Positions 27,871 to 36,839 of a stretch of 46,814 nucleotides of DNA are shown here, piece after piece. Position 1 is the first letter of the stretch. Every line of letters starts with the position of its first letter. A program made the position numbers and the translations under genes. The notes below the pieces were generated by a model, which made no database searches, was not told the origin of the DNA, and saw only the letters and a program-made list of their open reading frames with translations. The stretch is from JBCCEJ01 sp039030335 (GTDB lineage Bacteria > Pseudomonadota > Gammaproteobacteria > HK1), in assembly GCA_039030335.1 (NCBI GenBank), contig JBCCEJ010000045.1, positions 1 through 46,814 of the forward strand. Reading direction: 5' to 3'.

Positions 27871-29423
27871 GCGAAGTTGCCGGGGAGCGCCGCGCCCGAC
27901 GCGGCGGACGCAACTCACGTCGCGAACTCCGCCGCGACGTGCGCGAGGATATGCTGCCGACGCTCAAGCGGGCGTTGCCTCTCGTCGAGCCGATGTCGCC
28001 CGAGCAGATCGAACGGGTCGACATGGCCTCGATGGACATCCTCGAGAACGTCGGCGTCGTGTTCCGTGATGACATCGCACTCGCAGACTGGCGTCGGGCC
28101 GGCGCGGACGTGCGTGGCGAACGGGTGCATCTGGACCGCGCGATGGTGCGCGAACTCATCGCAACGATTCCCGAGCACATCACTTATCACGCCCGCGACC
28201 CGGCCAAGAATGTGGATCTCGGCGGCAACCACTGCATCTTCGTGCCGATGACCGGTGCGCCGTATCTGCGCGACCTGGAAGACCAGCGCCGCGCACCCAC
28301 GCTCGACGACCTGGCCATGTTCCACAAACTGAGCCACATGCTGCCGGTATTGCATTCGTCGGCGCACCACATCGTCGAGCCTATGGACCACCCGGTCTCG
28401 CACCGCCATCTGCGTATCACCTACTCATCCATGAAGCACTCCGACAAGACCTTCATGGGCATGACTACATCCGGACGCAACGCCGAAGACGTTCTCGACA
28501 TGTGCGCCATTCTGTTTGGCGCCGAGTTCATGGAGACGCACCCGGTCGCGACCGGCAACTGCAACGGCAACTCACCGCTCGTGTGGGATGAGACGATGTT
28601 GAGCGCCATGCGTGCGTTTTGCCGGCGCAATCAACCGGTGCTCTGCTCGCCGTTCGTACTGGGCGGCGCCAATACACCGGCCTCGACGGCAGCCGCGGTT
28701 GCTCAGTTGAACGCGGAAGCGCTCTCAGCACTTGCTTATACGCAGGTGGTTCGCCAGGGCTGCCCGGCCATCTATGGGCACTTCCTGTCGACCGTGTCGA
28801 TGGCGAGCGGCGCGCCGATGGCAGGCACGCCAGAAGTCAGCTTGATGAATTTCATGATCGGACAGATGGCGCGCCACTACCGCGTGCCGTGGCGTACTTC
28901 GAACACGCTCGGCGGCGCCAAGACGCTGGACGCACAGGCCGGCTACGAAAGCGCCAGCACGTTGATGGCAGTACTGATGTCAGGCGCAAACTATCTCTGG
29001 CACTCGGCCGGTTGGAACGAAGCGGGCATGCACTGCTCGCTCGCCAAGTTCATCGTCGACGCCGAACAGTGCGCCATGGGTTACCGCATGGCTGAGGGAG
29101 TCAAGTGGGACGACTTCGATGAAGCGCTTGCGGCCGTTCCAGACATTGGCCCGGGCGGTCACTACCTCGGGCACCCGCACACGCTCGAGAAATTCCAGTC
29201 GGCTTTCTTCATTCCGAAACTGTTTGATAACAATTCGTACGAGCAGTGGGTCGCGGACGGATCAAAAGACGTGACTGCAAGGGCCCTGGAGCACGCGCGG
29301 CGCCTGCTCGCGGATTACGAAGAACCGCGGCTGGATGCGGCCGTCGACGAAGCCCTACGCGACTTCATCGCCCGGCGCGAGCGGGAGATCCCAGCCGTCG
29401 ACGCGTTGAACACCGAGTACTAG
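27867..29423 (+). CDS. Trimethylamine methyltransferase (MttB) family protein, non-pyrrolysine type
   Basis: MttB-superfamily protein of 518 residues with an ATGA overlap with the ALDH gene. Family landmarks include a basic N-terminus, VDMASMDILENVGVVFRDD, TMTTSGRN-like region (MGMTTSGRNAEDVLDM), SPFVLGGANTPAS, and LDAQAGYESASTLMAVLMSGANYLWHSAGWNEAG near the C-terminal half. No in-frame amber codon is present within the gene, so it is not a pyrrolysine enzyme. Characterised non-pyrrolysine members demethylate quaternary amines such as glycine betaine and proline betaine, transferring methyl to a corrinoid protein. No corrinoid protein or reductive activase is encoded in the window. The substrate is inferred to be N-methylated. 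Confidence 0.85.
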   Translation: MSEVAGERRARRGGRNSRRELRRDVREDMLPTLKRALPLVEPMSPEQIERVDMASMDILENVGVVFRDDIALADWRRAGADVRGERVHLDRAMVRELIATIPEHITYHARDPAKNVDLGGNHCIFVPMTGAPYLRDLEDQRRAPTLDDLAMFHKLSHMLPVLHSSAHHIVEPMDHPVSHRHLRITYSSMKHSDKTFMGMTTSGRNAEDVLDMCAILFGAEFMETHPVATGNCNGNSPLVWDETMLSAMRAFCRRNQPVLCSPFVLGGANTPASTAAAVAQLNAEALSALAYTQVVRQGCPAIYGHFLSTVSMASGAPMAGTPEVSLMNFMIGQMARHYRVPWRTSNTLGGAKTLDAQAGYESASTLMAVLMSGANYLWHSAGWNEAGMHCSLAKFIVDAEQCAMGYRMAEGVKWDDFDEALAAVPDIGPGGHYLGHPHTLEKFQSAFFIPKLFDNNSYEQWVADGSKDVTARALEHARRLLADYEEPRLDAAVDEALRDFIARREREIPAVDALNTEY

Positions 29424-29428
29424 GCCGC

Positions 29429-30769
29429 GTGACAGCCGTCGCGAATCAACCGCACGACTACGGTGTGACCGGATGGAACGCGGTGCTCGATCCACCAGCC
29501 CCACCGGAGGTCCTGACCCAGGACATTACTTCCGACTGTCTCATCATCGGCGCGGGCTTCGCCGGACTCAGCGCCGCCCGGCGCCTCGCCCAGATCGACA
29601 GCGGCGCACGCATCGCGGTCGTTGACGCGACCCGACTGGCGGACGGGCCGGCGGGCCGTAATTCGGGTTTCATGATCGATGTTCCGCATGACCTGATGAC
29701 CGACGACTACGGCGGTCTCGCTGACGCCGACCGACAACTCATCACACTGAACCGCGCGGCCATCGAGTTCGCCGGGAGCGCCGCGCAGGAGTATGGGCTG
29801 GACGCGTCGGCCTTCAACCGTTGCGGCAAGGTGAACGCGGCCGCAACCGACAAGGGTCTTCGGCACAACACCGACTACGCCAGACATCTGGATCAACTCG
29901 GCGAACCCTGCGAAAAGCTCGATGCAGCGGAGATGCGCGAACTGACCGGCACGGACTACTATCGGGGCGGACTCTATACGCCCGGTACGGCGATGATCCA
30001 GCCAGCCGTCTACGTTCGCTCCGTGGCTCAGGGTCTGATCGCCCGCAACCGCGTCTCGGTCTACGAAAACTCTCCGGTGATCGAACTTGCCCGTCACGAC
30101 GGGACGTGGCGCGCGGTGACGTCAACCGGTTCGGTGACGGCGCCGAAAGTCATCCTGGCCGTCAACGGACACGTGGAGAGCTTCGGCTTTTTCACGCGCC
30201 GACTCGTGCACATCACCCTCTACGCATCGCTGACCCGCGCCCTGACCAACGATGAGATTCGCAGGCTCGGCGGCCACGATGATTGGGGCCTGACGCCGGC
30301 GGACCCGATGGGGAGCAGCGTGCGCAAAATTTCCGGGCCGGGCGGGCACCGCATTCTGGTGCGCAATCGCGCAAGCTACTCGGCAAAGCCTTCCGGAGCG
30401 CCGGACCGGCTTGCCAGTGTCGGCCGGACACACAGACAGAGTTTCGAGCGGCGATTCCCAATGCTTGGGAATGTTCCCTTCGAGTACACGTGGAGTGGCC
30501 GGCTGTGCCTCAGCAGGAACAACGTCTGGGCGCTCGGAGAGATCGAAAGCGGTCTGTTCAGTGCCTGCTGCCAGAACGGGCTTGGCACAACCCGCGGCAC
30601 TGCGGCCGGGATCATTGCGGCCGAACTGGCCGCCGGTGTCGACAGCCCGCTCATGGCCGAGTTGGGTGAGCAGCCACTACCTCAGCGACTGCCACCGGAG
30701 CCGTTCGCGACCATCGGGGCCAGTGCGGTCATTCGCTGGGGCGAGATGAAGGCTGGCGCCGAGCTCTGA
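29429..30769 (+). CDS. FAD-dependent amine/amino acid oxidase (DAO family)
   Basis: Flavoprotein of 446 residues from the GTG at 29429, 5 bases after the MttB-family stop; the open frame continues upstream but overlaps that gene. The FAD dinucleotide-binding motif is CLIIGAGFAGLSAARRL (GAGFAG 41-46), followed by the DAO signature with GPAGRNSGFMIDVP. The C-terminal part has the usual substrate-cap and second flavin segment (WSGRLCLSRN, CCQNGLGTTRGTAAGIIAAELA). Related enzymes are D-amino acid, sarcosine/dimethylglycine, gamma-glutamylputrescine and hydroxyproline oxidases. In this operon it would oxidise a secondary amine to an imine feeding the DapA-family enzyme. Confidence 0.88.
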   Translation: MTAVANQPHDYGVTGWNAVLDPPAPPEVLTQDITSDCLIIGAGFAGLSAARRLAQIDSGARIAVVDATRLADGPAGRNSGFMIDVPHDLMTDDYGGLADADRQLITLNRAAIEFAGSAAQEYGLDASAFNRCGKVNAAATDKGLRHNTDYARHLDQLGEPCEKLDAAEMRELTGTDYYRGGLYTPGTAMIQPAVYVRSVAQGLIARNRVSVYENSPVIELARHDGTWRAVTSTGSVTAPKVILAVNGHVESFGFFTRRLVHITLYASLTRALTNDEIRRLGGHDDWGLTPADPMGSSVRKISGPGGHRILVRNRASYSAKPSGAPDRLASVGRTHRQSFERRFPMLGNVPFEYTWSGRLCLSRNNVWALGEIESGLFSACCQNGLGTTRGTAAGIIAAELAAGVDSPLMAELGEQPLPQRLPPEPFATIGASAVIRWGEMKAGAEL

Positions 30770-30775
30770 GCGGTC

Positions 30776-30807
30776 GCCGGATATCAGGGTTGCGTCACGA
30801 TACCGGC
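30776..30807 (+). terminator. Hairpin after the FAD oxidase gene
   Basis: gccggatatc (30776-30785) pairs with gataccggc (30799-30807) over 9 bp with one bulged a, closing a 13-base loop and followed by attt. It is in the 56-base convergent gap between the FAD oxidase and flippase genes and would end the four-gene catabolic operon. Confidence 0.4.
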
Positions 30808-30825
30808 ATTTGCGAAAGCAGGCGT

Positions 30826-32268
30826 TCAGGACGCGATCAGGCCTTTAGAACGCAGCAAGCGCAGCGCTTCGGCGAGCAGCGGATGACGGGTTAAAATCAG
30901 CGCTCCAGCCCAGCCCAACATGGCCGTGCCTGCAAACGCGACGAACTGAAGGAACATGAAGTCGAACGTCGCGATCGCCGGCGCCATCGCGTGAGTTACG
31001 ACCAGCACGACACCGCCCACCGCGGCGCTCTTCCAGCAGGCACGAACAAGTTGCAACGGCCGCAGGTCCACGGCCCGCCTCAGCATCAGGGTGGTTACTA
31101 TGAGTTCCGTCGCCGCGACCCCGACCACGGCAGATGCGACCGTCTCCAGACCTTCGGTCGCGACGTAGATGACCGCACCGACGCGGATCGTCACCATCAA
31201 CAACTCGGTCAGCAAGTGAGCCCTTACGCGACCTACGGCGACCAGGACGTCACCGTAGTAGCAATACACCGACATCAGCGCGCCCCAGATGCACAGGATC
31301 TCGGCGATAGGTACAGCGATATCCCACTGATCACCGTAGAGCAGCCGCACGGTCGGCAGCATCGCCGCTGACAATCCGGCATAGAATGGCCATGCGAGTC
31401 CCGTCTGCAGCTCCACCGCACGCAGATACATCGGCGGCACTGGCTCGCCTTCGCGGAACCCCTTGGACAGATGCGGCAGCACAACCGGCCGGACTGCAAG
31501 TGTGACCGCCTGATTGAAGATCAAAACGACTCCGGCTCCGCGCGAGTAGTAGCCTACATCAGTCATGGTCGCAACGCGTCCGAGCACCAGGTCGGGCACG
31601 CCTTCCCCAAACCGCTGCAGAAGACTGGCGAAAGCCGCCATGGAACCGAAACGGAATACTCTCGAAATGCCCTTGAATCGTGGAATATACGGGCAGTAGT
31701 CGGGCCGAACTATCGTCGCGACGATGAGTTCCGAAATGGCCCCGACCGCAAGCCCCAGCGCCATGCTCATGTAGCTCATGCCGAGAAAGACGCACGTGAT
31801 CGTCACCGCCGCCTGGGTAGTTGCAGAGACGCACCGCACCCACATCGTCTTGTCGAATGCGAGTTCTCTCGACAGGCACGAATACGGTACCGAAATATAG
31901 GGAGTCAACAGAAAGCTCGCCGCCACAACGTAAAATATGTTCGCGAGTCCGGGCTCTCCGTAATATTGGGCGAGCCACGGCGCGGCCAGCGCGAGAAGGC
32001 CCGCGCTACCCCACGACATGATAATGACGGCAGCGAGCCCGGTCTTAAGCGTATCAGGGGTCAGCTCAGGTGCCTGGATGATGTACTGCGCAACGCCGAA
32101 CGTGCGCACGTAGGTCATCGCCATCAGCACTACCGAAGCGACCGAGTAGACACCGATCTCGGCAGGCGTCAGTAGCCGCCAGACGACCATCACCGACGCC
32201 AGCTGCACCGCCTGCGTGTAGTACTGCGAGGCGACCGCAAACGACAGAGCACGACGCACACTAGTCAA
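30826..32268 (-). CDS. Polysaccharide/lipid-linked glycan flippase (Wzx-like, MOP superfamily)
   Basis: Membrane protein of 480 residues with about 12-14 hydrophobic segments, from a TTG at 32268 with ggag 7 bases upstream. A GTG three codons on (32259) is the alternative; the open frame further upstream is low-complexity and has no signal. The N-terminus, LSFAVASQYYTQAVQLASVMVVWRLLTPAEIGVYSVA in part, is the classic start of Wzx/RfbX-type flippases, with YFGTPGL-like repeats replaced by YYGEPGLANIF. No glycosyltransferases or sugar-nucleotide genes are near, so it appears as an orphan gene. Confidence 0.82.
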   Translation of the reverse strand: MTSVRRALSFAVASQYYTQAVQLASVMVVWRLLTPAEIGVYSVASVVLMAMTYVRTFGVAQYIIQAPELTPDTLKTGLAAVIIMSWGSAGLLALAAPWLAQYYGEPGLANIFYVVAASFLLTPYISVPYSCLSRELAFDKTMWVRCVSATTQAAVTITCVFLGMSYMSMALGLAVGAISELIVATIVRPDYCPYIPRFKGISRVFRFGSMAAFASLLQRFGEGVPDLVLGRVATMTDVGYYSRGAGVVLIFNQAVTLAVRPVVLPHLSKGFREGEPVPPMYLRAVELQTGLAWPFYAGLSAAMLPTVRLLYGDQWDIAVPIAEILCIWGALMSVYCYYGDVLVAVGRVRAHLLTELLMVTIRVGAVIYVATEGLETVASAVVGVAATELIVTTLMLRRAVDLRPLQLVRACWKSAAVGGVVLVVTHAMAPAIATFDFMFLQFVAFAGTAMLGWAGALILTRHPLLAEALRLLRSKGLIAS

Positions 32269-32774
32269 GATCGATCTCCGCGCTTGCAACTGAAACGGAC
32301 ATGCACTGCGAAACCCTGAAGCACCAGGTCCAACCGGACGTGCGAATGAACTTATCGGCAACGCCAGCCGATACAGTGAGTATCTGCCCACCCACGGGGC
32401 ACACAGATGAGGCTTCGCCCCTGCCTGCCCCCGGGCACAGAAACCGGATCCGGGCGGCAGCCCGAAGTATAGCGGCCACATGCTGCGCGGCCATTCGAAT
32501 CCCGGACATCGAACCAACCAAAACGTAGTCGCCTCAAGTAGTGACGTGCCCGTGTAGCGCTGCTCGCCGACTGCCGCCGCATCCCGGGGCCGCCGCCGCG
32601 TTAGGGGTCAGCCGCGAGGCTCCCCACTTTCCGGGCAGGTTTCGTTTATGCTCGACCTGCAAGGCGCCGGAGAGCAATGCCCGCGGCGGCCTCCAACCCC
32701 CTGGTGACTCGCGCGCGTCACGGCGCGCAACCAAGAGCCGCCGGAGACTACCGACCAACGAGACCCGCCCGCGC
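32269..32774. other. 506-base intergenic region with no gene seen
   Basis: Lies between two divergent genes. Short open frames on both strands have no ribosome site or recognisable product. It holds local inverted repeats (around 32425-32460, built from cccgggc and ccgggcgg) and a tatgct hexamer near 32645-32650 that could be a -10 box for the downstream gene. No operator or riboswitch is apparent. Confidence 0.5.
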
Positions 32775-33536
32775 ATGCCAGACGCTGCAATCTTCGAATC
32801 GCTCAGTGCTGTTGAGATCGTCTGGCTCGCGATCGCTGCCTTTGCCGGTTCGGTCACGGCCGGGCTGTCGGGAATGGGGGGCGGCATGCTGCTGGCAGTC
32901 GCAGTGGCGCCAGTGGTTGGCATCGACGCGCTGATCCCGGTCATGACGGTGGCGATGTTCCTCAATCACATCGCCCGAGTCATGGCATTTGGCGCCGACG
33001 CACAGTGGGAAACCGCCGGAAAGATCATGTTGACGGCGTTGCCGCTAACCGTCGTAGGCGCAACCGTGTACTCGGCGTTGCCGGGTGACATCGTGGCTGT
33101 GGTTATCGGGACCTTCGTGCTCGTATTCGTGCCTGGACGACGCCTGCTCGGAAGCGCGGCCTGGAACGTCAGTACGCCGGGCCTGCTCGGCGTCGGCAGT
33201 ATTTTCGGTTTCGTATCGGGCACCGCGATCGGGGCAGGCATGCTGATCATCCCGGTCCTGCTCGGGAGTGGCCTTACCGGCGCGGCCCTGATCGGCACCG
33301 ACGCCATCATCGGTCTGGCAGTGCTGATCGTCAAAGGGATTACGTTCGGCACCCTGTCGGTACTGACGGCGCAACTCACGATCTTCGGCGTGGCCGTCGG
33401 CCTCTTCGCAATGCCTGGTGTCTGGCTGGCAAGGTGGATCATCAAGCGCTCGTCCGTTCGCGTGCATACATTGTTCATTGAGGCGGTGCTGCTGGCCGGC
33501 GGCGCATCTTTCGTCTGGCGTGGCCTGACCTACTAG
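32775..33536 (+). CDS. TSUP-family (TauE/SafE) sulfite/organic anion permease
   Basis: Membrane protein of 253 residues from the ATG at 32775, the start that gives the usual TSUP N-terminus (VWLAIAAFAGSVTAGLSGMGGGMLL) with its glycine-rich re-entrant motif. A second, weaker copy of the motif is in FGFVSGTAIGAGMLIIPVLLGSGLTGAALIGTDA, as expected for the internal duplication of the family. About eight hydrophobic helices are visible. Family members move sulfite, sulfoacetate or other organic anions; no sulfur genes are adjacent, so the substrate is unknown. Confidence 0.85.
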   Translation: MPDAAIFESLSAVEIVWLAIAAFAGSVTAGLSGMGGGMLLAVAVAPVVGIDALIPVMTVAMFLNHIARVMAFGADAQWETAGKIMLTALPLTVVGATVYSALPGDIVAVVIGTFVLVFVPGRRLLGSAAWNVSTPGLLGVGSIFGFVSGTAIGAGMLIIPVLLGSGLTGAALIGTDAIIGLAVLIVKGITFGTLSVLTAQLTIFGVAVGLFAMPGVWLARWIIKRSSVRVHTLFIEAVLLAGGASFVWRGLTY

Positions 33537-33654
33537 AGCGCTGACGCAACGAGACGCAAAGCTTGAACATCTTGCTACACCAGCGCAGTGACAGGCCATA
33601 CCGGCCAATACATACTCCCCGCATACCCTTTCAAGTTCAGGAATCGAAGGCACG

Positions 33655-34287
33655 ATGCAAGCGTCGGACTGGCTCGACCGCTGGGAACAGAACAACATTG
33701 GCTGGCATCAATCGAAGGTAAACCGGCGACTTCGCGACTGGTGGCACGTCGCCCCGCCGGCCTCGGTACTGGTACCGCTTTGCGGCAAAACACTCGATCT
33801 CCTGTGGTTGTTTGAACGAGGACACGACGTGACGGGAGTAGAGTTATCCTCCCTCGCGAGCGCCGCTTTCTTCGAAGAAAACGCCATTGCACATACGCGC
33901 CGCACAGTCGACAGCTTCGAGTTGTTCGAAGCCGACTCCGGACGTCTGCGCATCTACTGCGGCGACTACTTCGAATTCGGTGGCGGACCGTTTGATGCGG
34001 TCTTCGACAGAGGCGCGCTGGTCGCACTGGACGCCGATTTGCGACCCCGCTATGCCGCGCACACAGCCACGTTGCTCGTCGCCCGTCCTGAACAGCTACT
34101 GTTGACGGTCGACTACGACCAGAGCCGGGTGGCCGGCCCCCCGTTCTCCGTCCCGCCCGATGAAGTCCTTCGCTACTGGCCCGCGCTGGGCTCCATGCTG
34201 GCATTCAACGCGATAGAGGAAGTGCCGCCCAAGTTCAAAGAGGGCGGACTCACAACAGTGACTGAAAACGTCTGGCGGTCACCCTGA
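33655..34287 (+). CDS. tpm: Thiopurine S-methyltransferase
   Basis: SAM-dependent methyltransferase of 210 residues, similar in length to E. coli Tpm (about 218). Diagnostic segments are WLDRWEQNNIGWHQSKVN at the N-terminus, then VLVPLCGKTLDLLWLFERGHDVTGVELS, which includes the SAM-binding glycine-equivalent (PLCGKTLD), and FDAVFDRGALVALD. It methylates thiopurines and, in several bacteria, selenium or tellurium oxyanions. The gene is not visibly linked to others; the 118-base upstream gap carries aagg before the ATG. Confidence 0.9.
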   Translation: MQASDWLDRWEQNNIGWHQSKVNRRLRDWWHVAPPASVLVPLCGKTLDLLWLFERGHDVTGVELSSLASAAFFEENAIAHTRRTVDSFELFEADSGRLRIYCGDYFEFGGGPFDAVFDRGALVALDADLRPRYAAHTATLLVARPEQLLLTVDYDQSRVAGPPFSVPPDEVLRYWPALGSMLAFNAIEEVPPKFKEGGLTTVTENVWRSP

Positions 34288-34375
34288 GGCAAGGATGCGC
34301 CGAGTGTCGCTGCGCCAAGGCAGGCAACGGCATTGAGTGATCGCTTTACCGCGTGCAAACAGTCGCGCGGCACCA

Positions 34376-34888
34376 TCAGGTGAAGAAGGTAGAACCGGCC
34401 CGATCGTCGAGACGGTCGCCAAAGGTTGCGCGAAAGATTCTGTCGTCTGCATCTCGCAGGCGTCGGCTTACCTCGCGTCCCATATTCATCTGGATGAGCG
34501 TGAACTGCTCTACGTCGTGCTCGTAGAGTTCGAGCAGCGCATCCGTACCCAGCACCAGCGCCAGACAGGATTCGGTGGCCCTCACCGTCGCACTGCGCCG
34601 CTGAAAGTCCATCAACGCCATCTCGCCGAAACAGTCGCCTGGCCCAAGTACCGCCAACTGTCTTTCGATGCCTTGCCAGGATTTCAAAACGGCCACCCTG
34701 CCCGACTCGAGCACGTACATCTGCGTACCGGCATCTTGTTCGTGAAAGACGGTGTCACCGGCTTCGAGTTCGAGCTCTTCGGTGTGCTGCAACAGGAACT
34801 CGAGCGCACTCGGATCGACGGCACCGAACAACGCCATGCTCTGCAGCAGGCCAATGCGGTAAGCGGATAGTCCGCCAGTTTGCGTCAT
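34376..34888 (-). CDS. Cyclic-nucleotide-binding domain protein without DNA-binding domain
   Basis: Protein of 170 residues consisting mostly of a CNMP-binding/CAP effector domain (about 15-125). The phosphate-binding cassette GDCFGEMALMDFQRRSATVRA (read at about 84-104) holds the conserved E and the R that contacts the cyclic phosphate. A helical tail (120-170) follows without a helix-turn-helix, so it is not a Crp-type activator. It has a strong ggagg ribosome site 5 bases before ATG. It may sense cAMP or cGMP and act on a partner protein. It is the last gene on the minus strand after the reductase. Confidence 0.8.
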   Translation of the reverse strand: MTQTGGLSAYRIGLLQSMALFGAVDPSALEFLLQHTEELELEAGDTVFHEQDAGTQMYVLESGRVAVLKSWQGIERQLAVLGPGDCFGEMALMDFQRRSATVRATESCLALVLGTDALLELYEHDVEQFTLIQMNMGREVSRRLRDADDRIFRATFGDRLDDRAGSTFFT

Positions 34889-34948
34889 ATCGACCTCCGT
34901 GCCCCGCCGGCCCGCTGGTCAGCGCGGCGTCGGGTCCGCGCGCTCGGG

Positions 34949-35947
34949 TCAGAGTCGGACCAGCATCTTGCCGAAATTGTCTCCGGTGAAGAGCTTCATA
35001 AATGCCCTTGGCGCATTTTCGATGCCTTCTTCGACGGTCTCCTTCCACCGGATCTTGCCGGCCGGGATCCATTCACGCATATCTTCGATGAACTGCGGAT
35101 ACATATCCCAAAGCTGCGTCACGATGAAGCCTTGCATGCGCAGATTCTTGCCGATGATGTTGAATAGATTGCCTGGCCCGGGCTGCCGCTCAACGTCGTT
35201 GTAGCCACTGATCATGCCGCAGACGACGATGCGTCCGAACGGATTCATCGCATCGAGTGCTGCTTCCAGGTGCGCACCACCGACGTTCTCGAAATACACG
35301 TCGACCCCGTCCGGTGCAGCGTGTTGCAGCGCCTCCAGCAGATCCCCGCTGGTGCGGTAGTTGATAACGGCGTCGACGCCCAGTTCACGCATCCAGTCAG
35401 CCTTCTGCTCACTGCCGACACTCGCAACGACGCGGCATCCCTTCAGGCGGGCGATCTGACAGACGATCGCGCCCACGGCGCCAGATGCGGCCGACACGAA
35501 CACCGTCTCCCCTTCTTTGGGCTCACCGATCCGGAGCAAGCCAGCATACGCCGTCATGCCCGGCATGCCGGTCACTCCCAGGAATGCCTGTGGCTGTGCA
35601 AAGTCGGCATTGAAGCGAGTCAGCCCATGTCCATCCGAGACAAAAGCTTCACGCCACCCGAGGCTGCTCAGCACGTAATCACCCGCGTTGAAATCAGCAT
35701 GGTTCGATTCCAACACGGTTCCCACGGCGCCGCCGTACATCGCCTCACCCACCTGATAAGGGGGCGCGTAGCTCTTGCGATCGACCATGCGCCCACGCAT
35801 GTAGGGGTCCACCGACATCCACGTGTTCCGCACCAGTAGCTCGCCGTCACCCGGCGCCGATAACGGTCGCTCGACGATGTCGAAATTATCTTCCGTCGGC
35901 ATTCCGACGGGGCGGCTCTTCAGATGAACTTCACGACTGCTCTGCAC
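34949..35947 (-). CDS. MDR-superfamily NADP-dependent oxidoreductase (CurA/leukotriene B4 dehydrogenase-like)
   Basis: Medium-chain reductase of 332 residues from a GTG at 35947, three bases after the alpha/beta hydrolase stop. The N-terminal GroES-like domain has no zinc ligands. The NADP-binding fold begins with GETVFVSAASGAVGAIVCQIARLKG, and MRGRMVDRKSYAPPYQVGEAM is characteristic of the YncB/CurA and prostaglandin reductase group, which reduce alpha,beta-unsaturated ketones. Probably co-transcribed with the hydrolase upstream. Confidence 0.88.
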   Translation of the reverse strand: MQSSREVHLKSRPVGMPTEDNFDIVERPLSAPGDGELLVRNTWMSVDPYMRGRMVDRKSYAPPYQVGEAMYGGAVGTVLESNHADFNAGDYVLSSLGWREAFVSDGHGLTRFNADFAQPQAFLGVTGMPGMTAYAGLLRIGEPKEGETVFVSAASGAVGAIVCQIARLKGCRVVASVGSEQKADWMRELGVDAVINYRTSGDLLEALQHAAPDGVDVYFENVGGAHLEAALDAMNPFGRIVVCGMISGYNDVERQPGPGNLFNIIGKNLRMQGFIVTQLWDMYPQFIEDMREWIPAGKIRWKETVEEGIENAPRAFMKLFTGDNFGKMLVRL

Positions 35948-35950
35948 AGC

Positions 35951-36799
35951 TCAGGTCTCCGCAAGAAATGGGATCAGCAAGTCGAGCAGCTGCTCGGGCT
36001 GCTCCTCGGGGATGAAATGACCACTGTCGGCGATCACGGCGCCATGAACGTTTTCGGCCACGCGCACCATCGATGCGCGTACCAGGTCGCCACGCCCAAA
36101 AGTCTGGCCGCCGCCAACCGCCAGAACCGGCATCAGCAGTTTGCCCACGGCGATGAACGCCTCGTTCGCCGCGATATCTTCCGCGATGGCGCGATAGTAG
36201 GCGAAGCCCGCGCGCATGGCGCCCGGTTCGGCGTAGGCGCGCATGTAGCGCGCCTTGGCCGCGTCATCGATACCACCCTTCACCGCGGCGAAATTCTCGA
36301 GGAACCAGCGAACGTAGATGTCTTCGCGACCGTGCACCAGCGCTTCGGGCAAGTCCGGCGTGCGATGGAAGGCGTGGTGCCAACGGCCTTGGGACGTCGA
36401 GAAGACGTCCGTGCCGTCGCCAGGGATCGTAACGTCGAGGATCCCGAGCCTCAGCACGTTGGCGCGGTGTTGTGCCGCGAGCGCGTAGGCGACCGGGCCA
36501 CCCCAATCGTGACCTACGACACTGAAGCAGTCGAAACCGAGGTGGTCGTGCACGAGTTCCCAGATGTCGGTGGCGATGGTCGCTTTGTCGTAGCCGGTGA
36601 GTGGTCTGCTCGAATCGCCAAGCCCCCGCAAGTCCGGAGCGATAACCGTGAACTGCTCGCCGAGGGTGGGCATTAGCGGCATCCACTCGAACCACGTCTG
36701 CGGAAATCCATGCAGCAGTACGACCGGCGGCCCCTGGCCCGCGGTGACGTAGTGCATCTTGAGGGCCGACAGCGCGGCCGTGTGGTGGGCAAGTTCCAA
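35951..36799 (-). CDS. Alpha/beta hydrolase (epoxide hydrolase / haloacetate dehalogenase-like)
   Basis: Hydrolase of 282 residues from a TTG at 36799, with ggag about 11 bases upstream. The oxyanion loop is LLHGFPQTWFEW (29-40), the nucleophile D98 lies in VVGHDWGG, and the catalytic His is in DSGHFIPEEQP. The Asp nucleophile with the following Trp (HDWGG) and cap residues point to soluble epoxide hydrolases and haloacetate dehalogenases rather than serine esterases. It follows the E3 gene by 40 bases and precedes the reductase by 3, so it may belong to the same transcript. Confidence 0.85.
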   Translation of the reverse strand: MELAHHTAALSALKMHYVTAGQGPPVVLLHGFPQTWFEWMPLMPTLGEQFTVIAPDLRGLGDSSRPLTGYDKATIATDIWELVHDHLGFDCFSVVGHDWGGPVAYALAAQHRANVLRLGILDVTIPGDGTDVFSTSQGRWHHAFHRTPDLPEALVHGREDIYVRWFLENFAAVKGGIDDAAKARYMRAYAEPGAMRAGFAYYRAIAEDIAANEAFIAVGKLLMPVLAVGGGQTFGRGDLVRASMVRVAENVHGAVIADSGHFIPEEQPEQLLDLLIPFLAET

Positions 36800-36839
36800 A
36801 GCAGAGCGCTCTCCGTAACGTACTTGCGCGGTCAGTGAC

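Noticed and set aside
26290..27918. Long minus-strand open frame (over 500 codons) opposite the ALDH gene
   Set aside because: It is an antisense shadow of a GC-rich gene: no family motif, His/Arg/Asp-rich, and the plus-strand ALDH has all catalytic residues.
29418..29429. Amber (TAG) codon at the end of the MttB-family gene as a pyrrolysine codon
   Set aside because: Reading through would meet a TGA two codons later and the TAG lies at the natural end of the family, so it is an ordinary stop.
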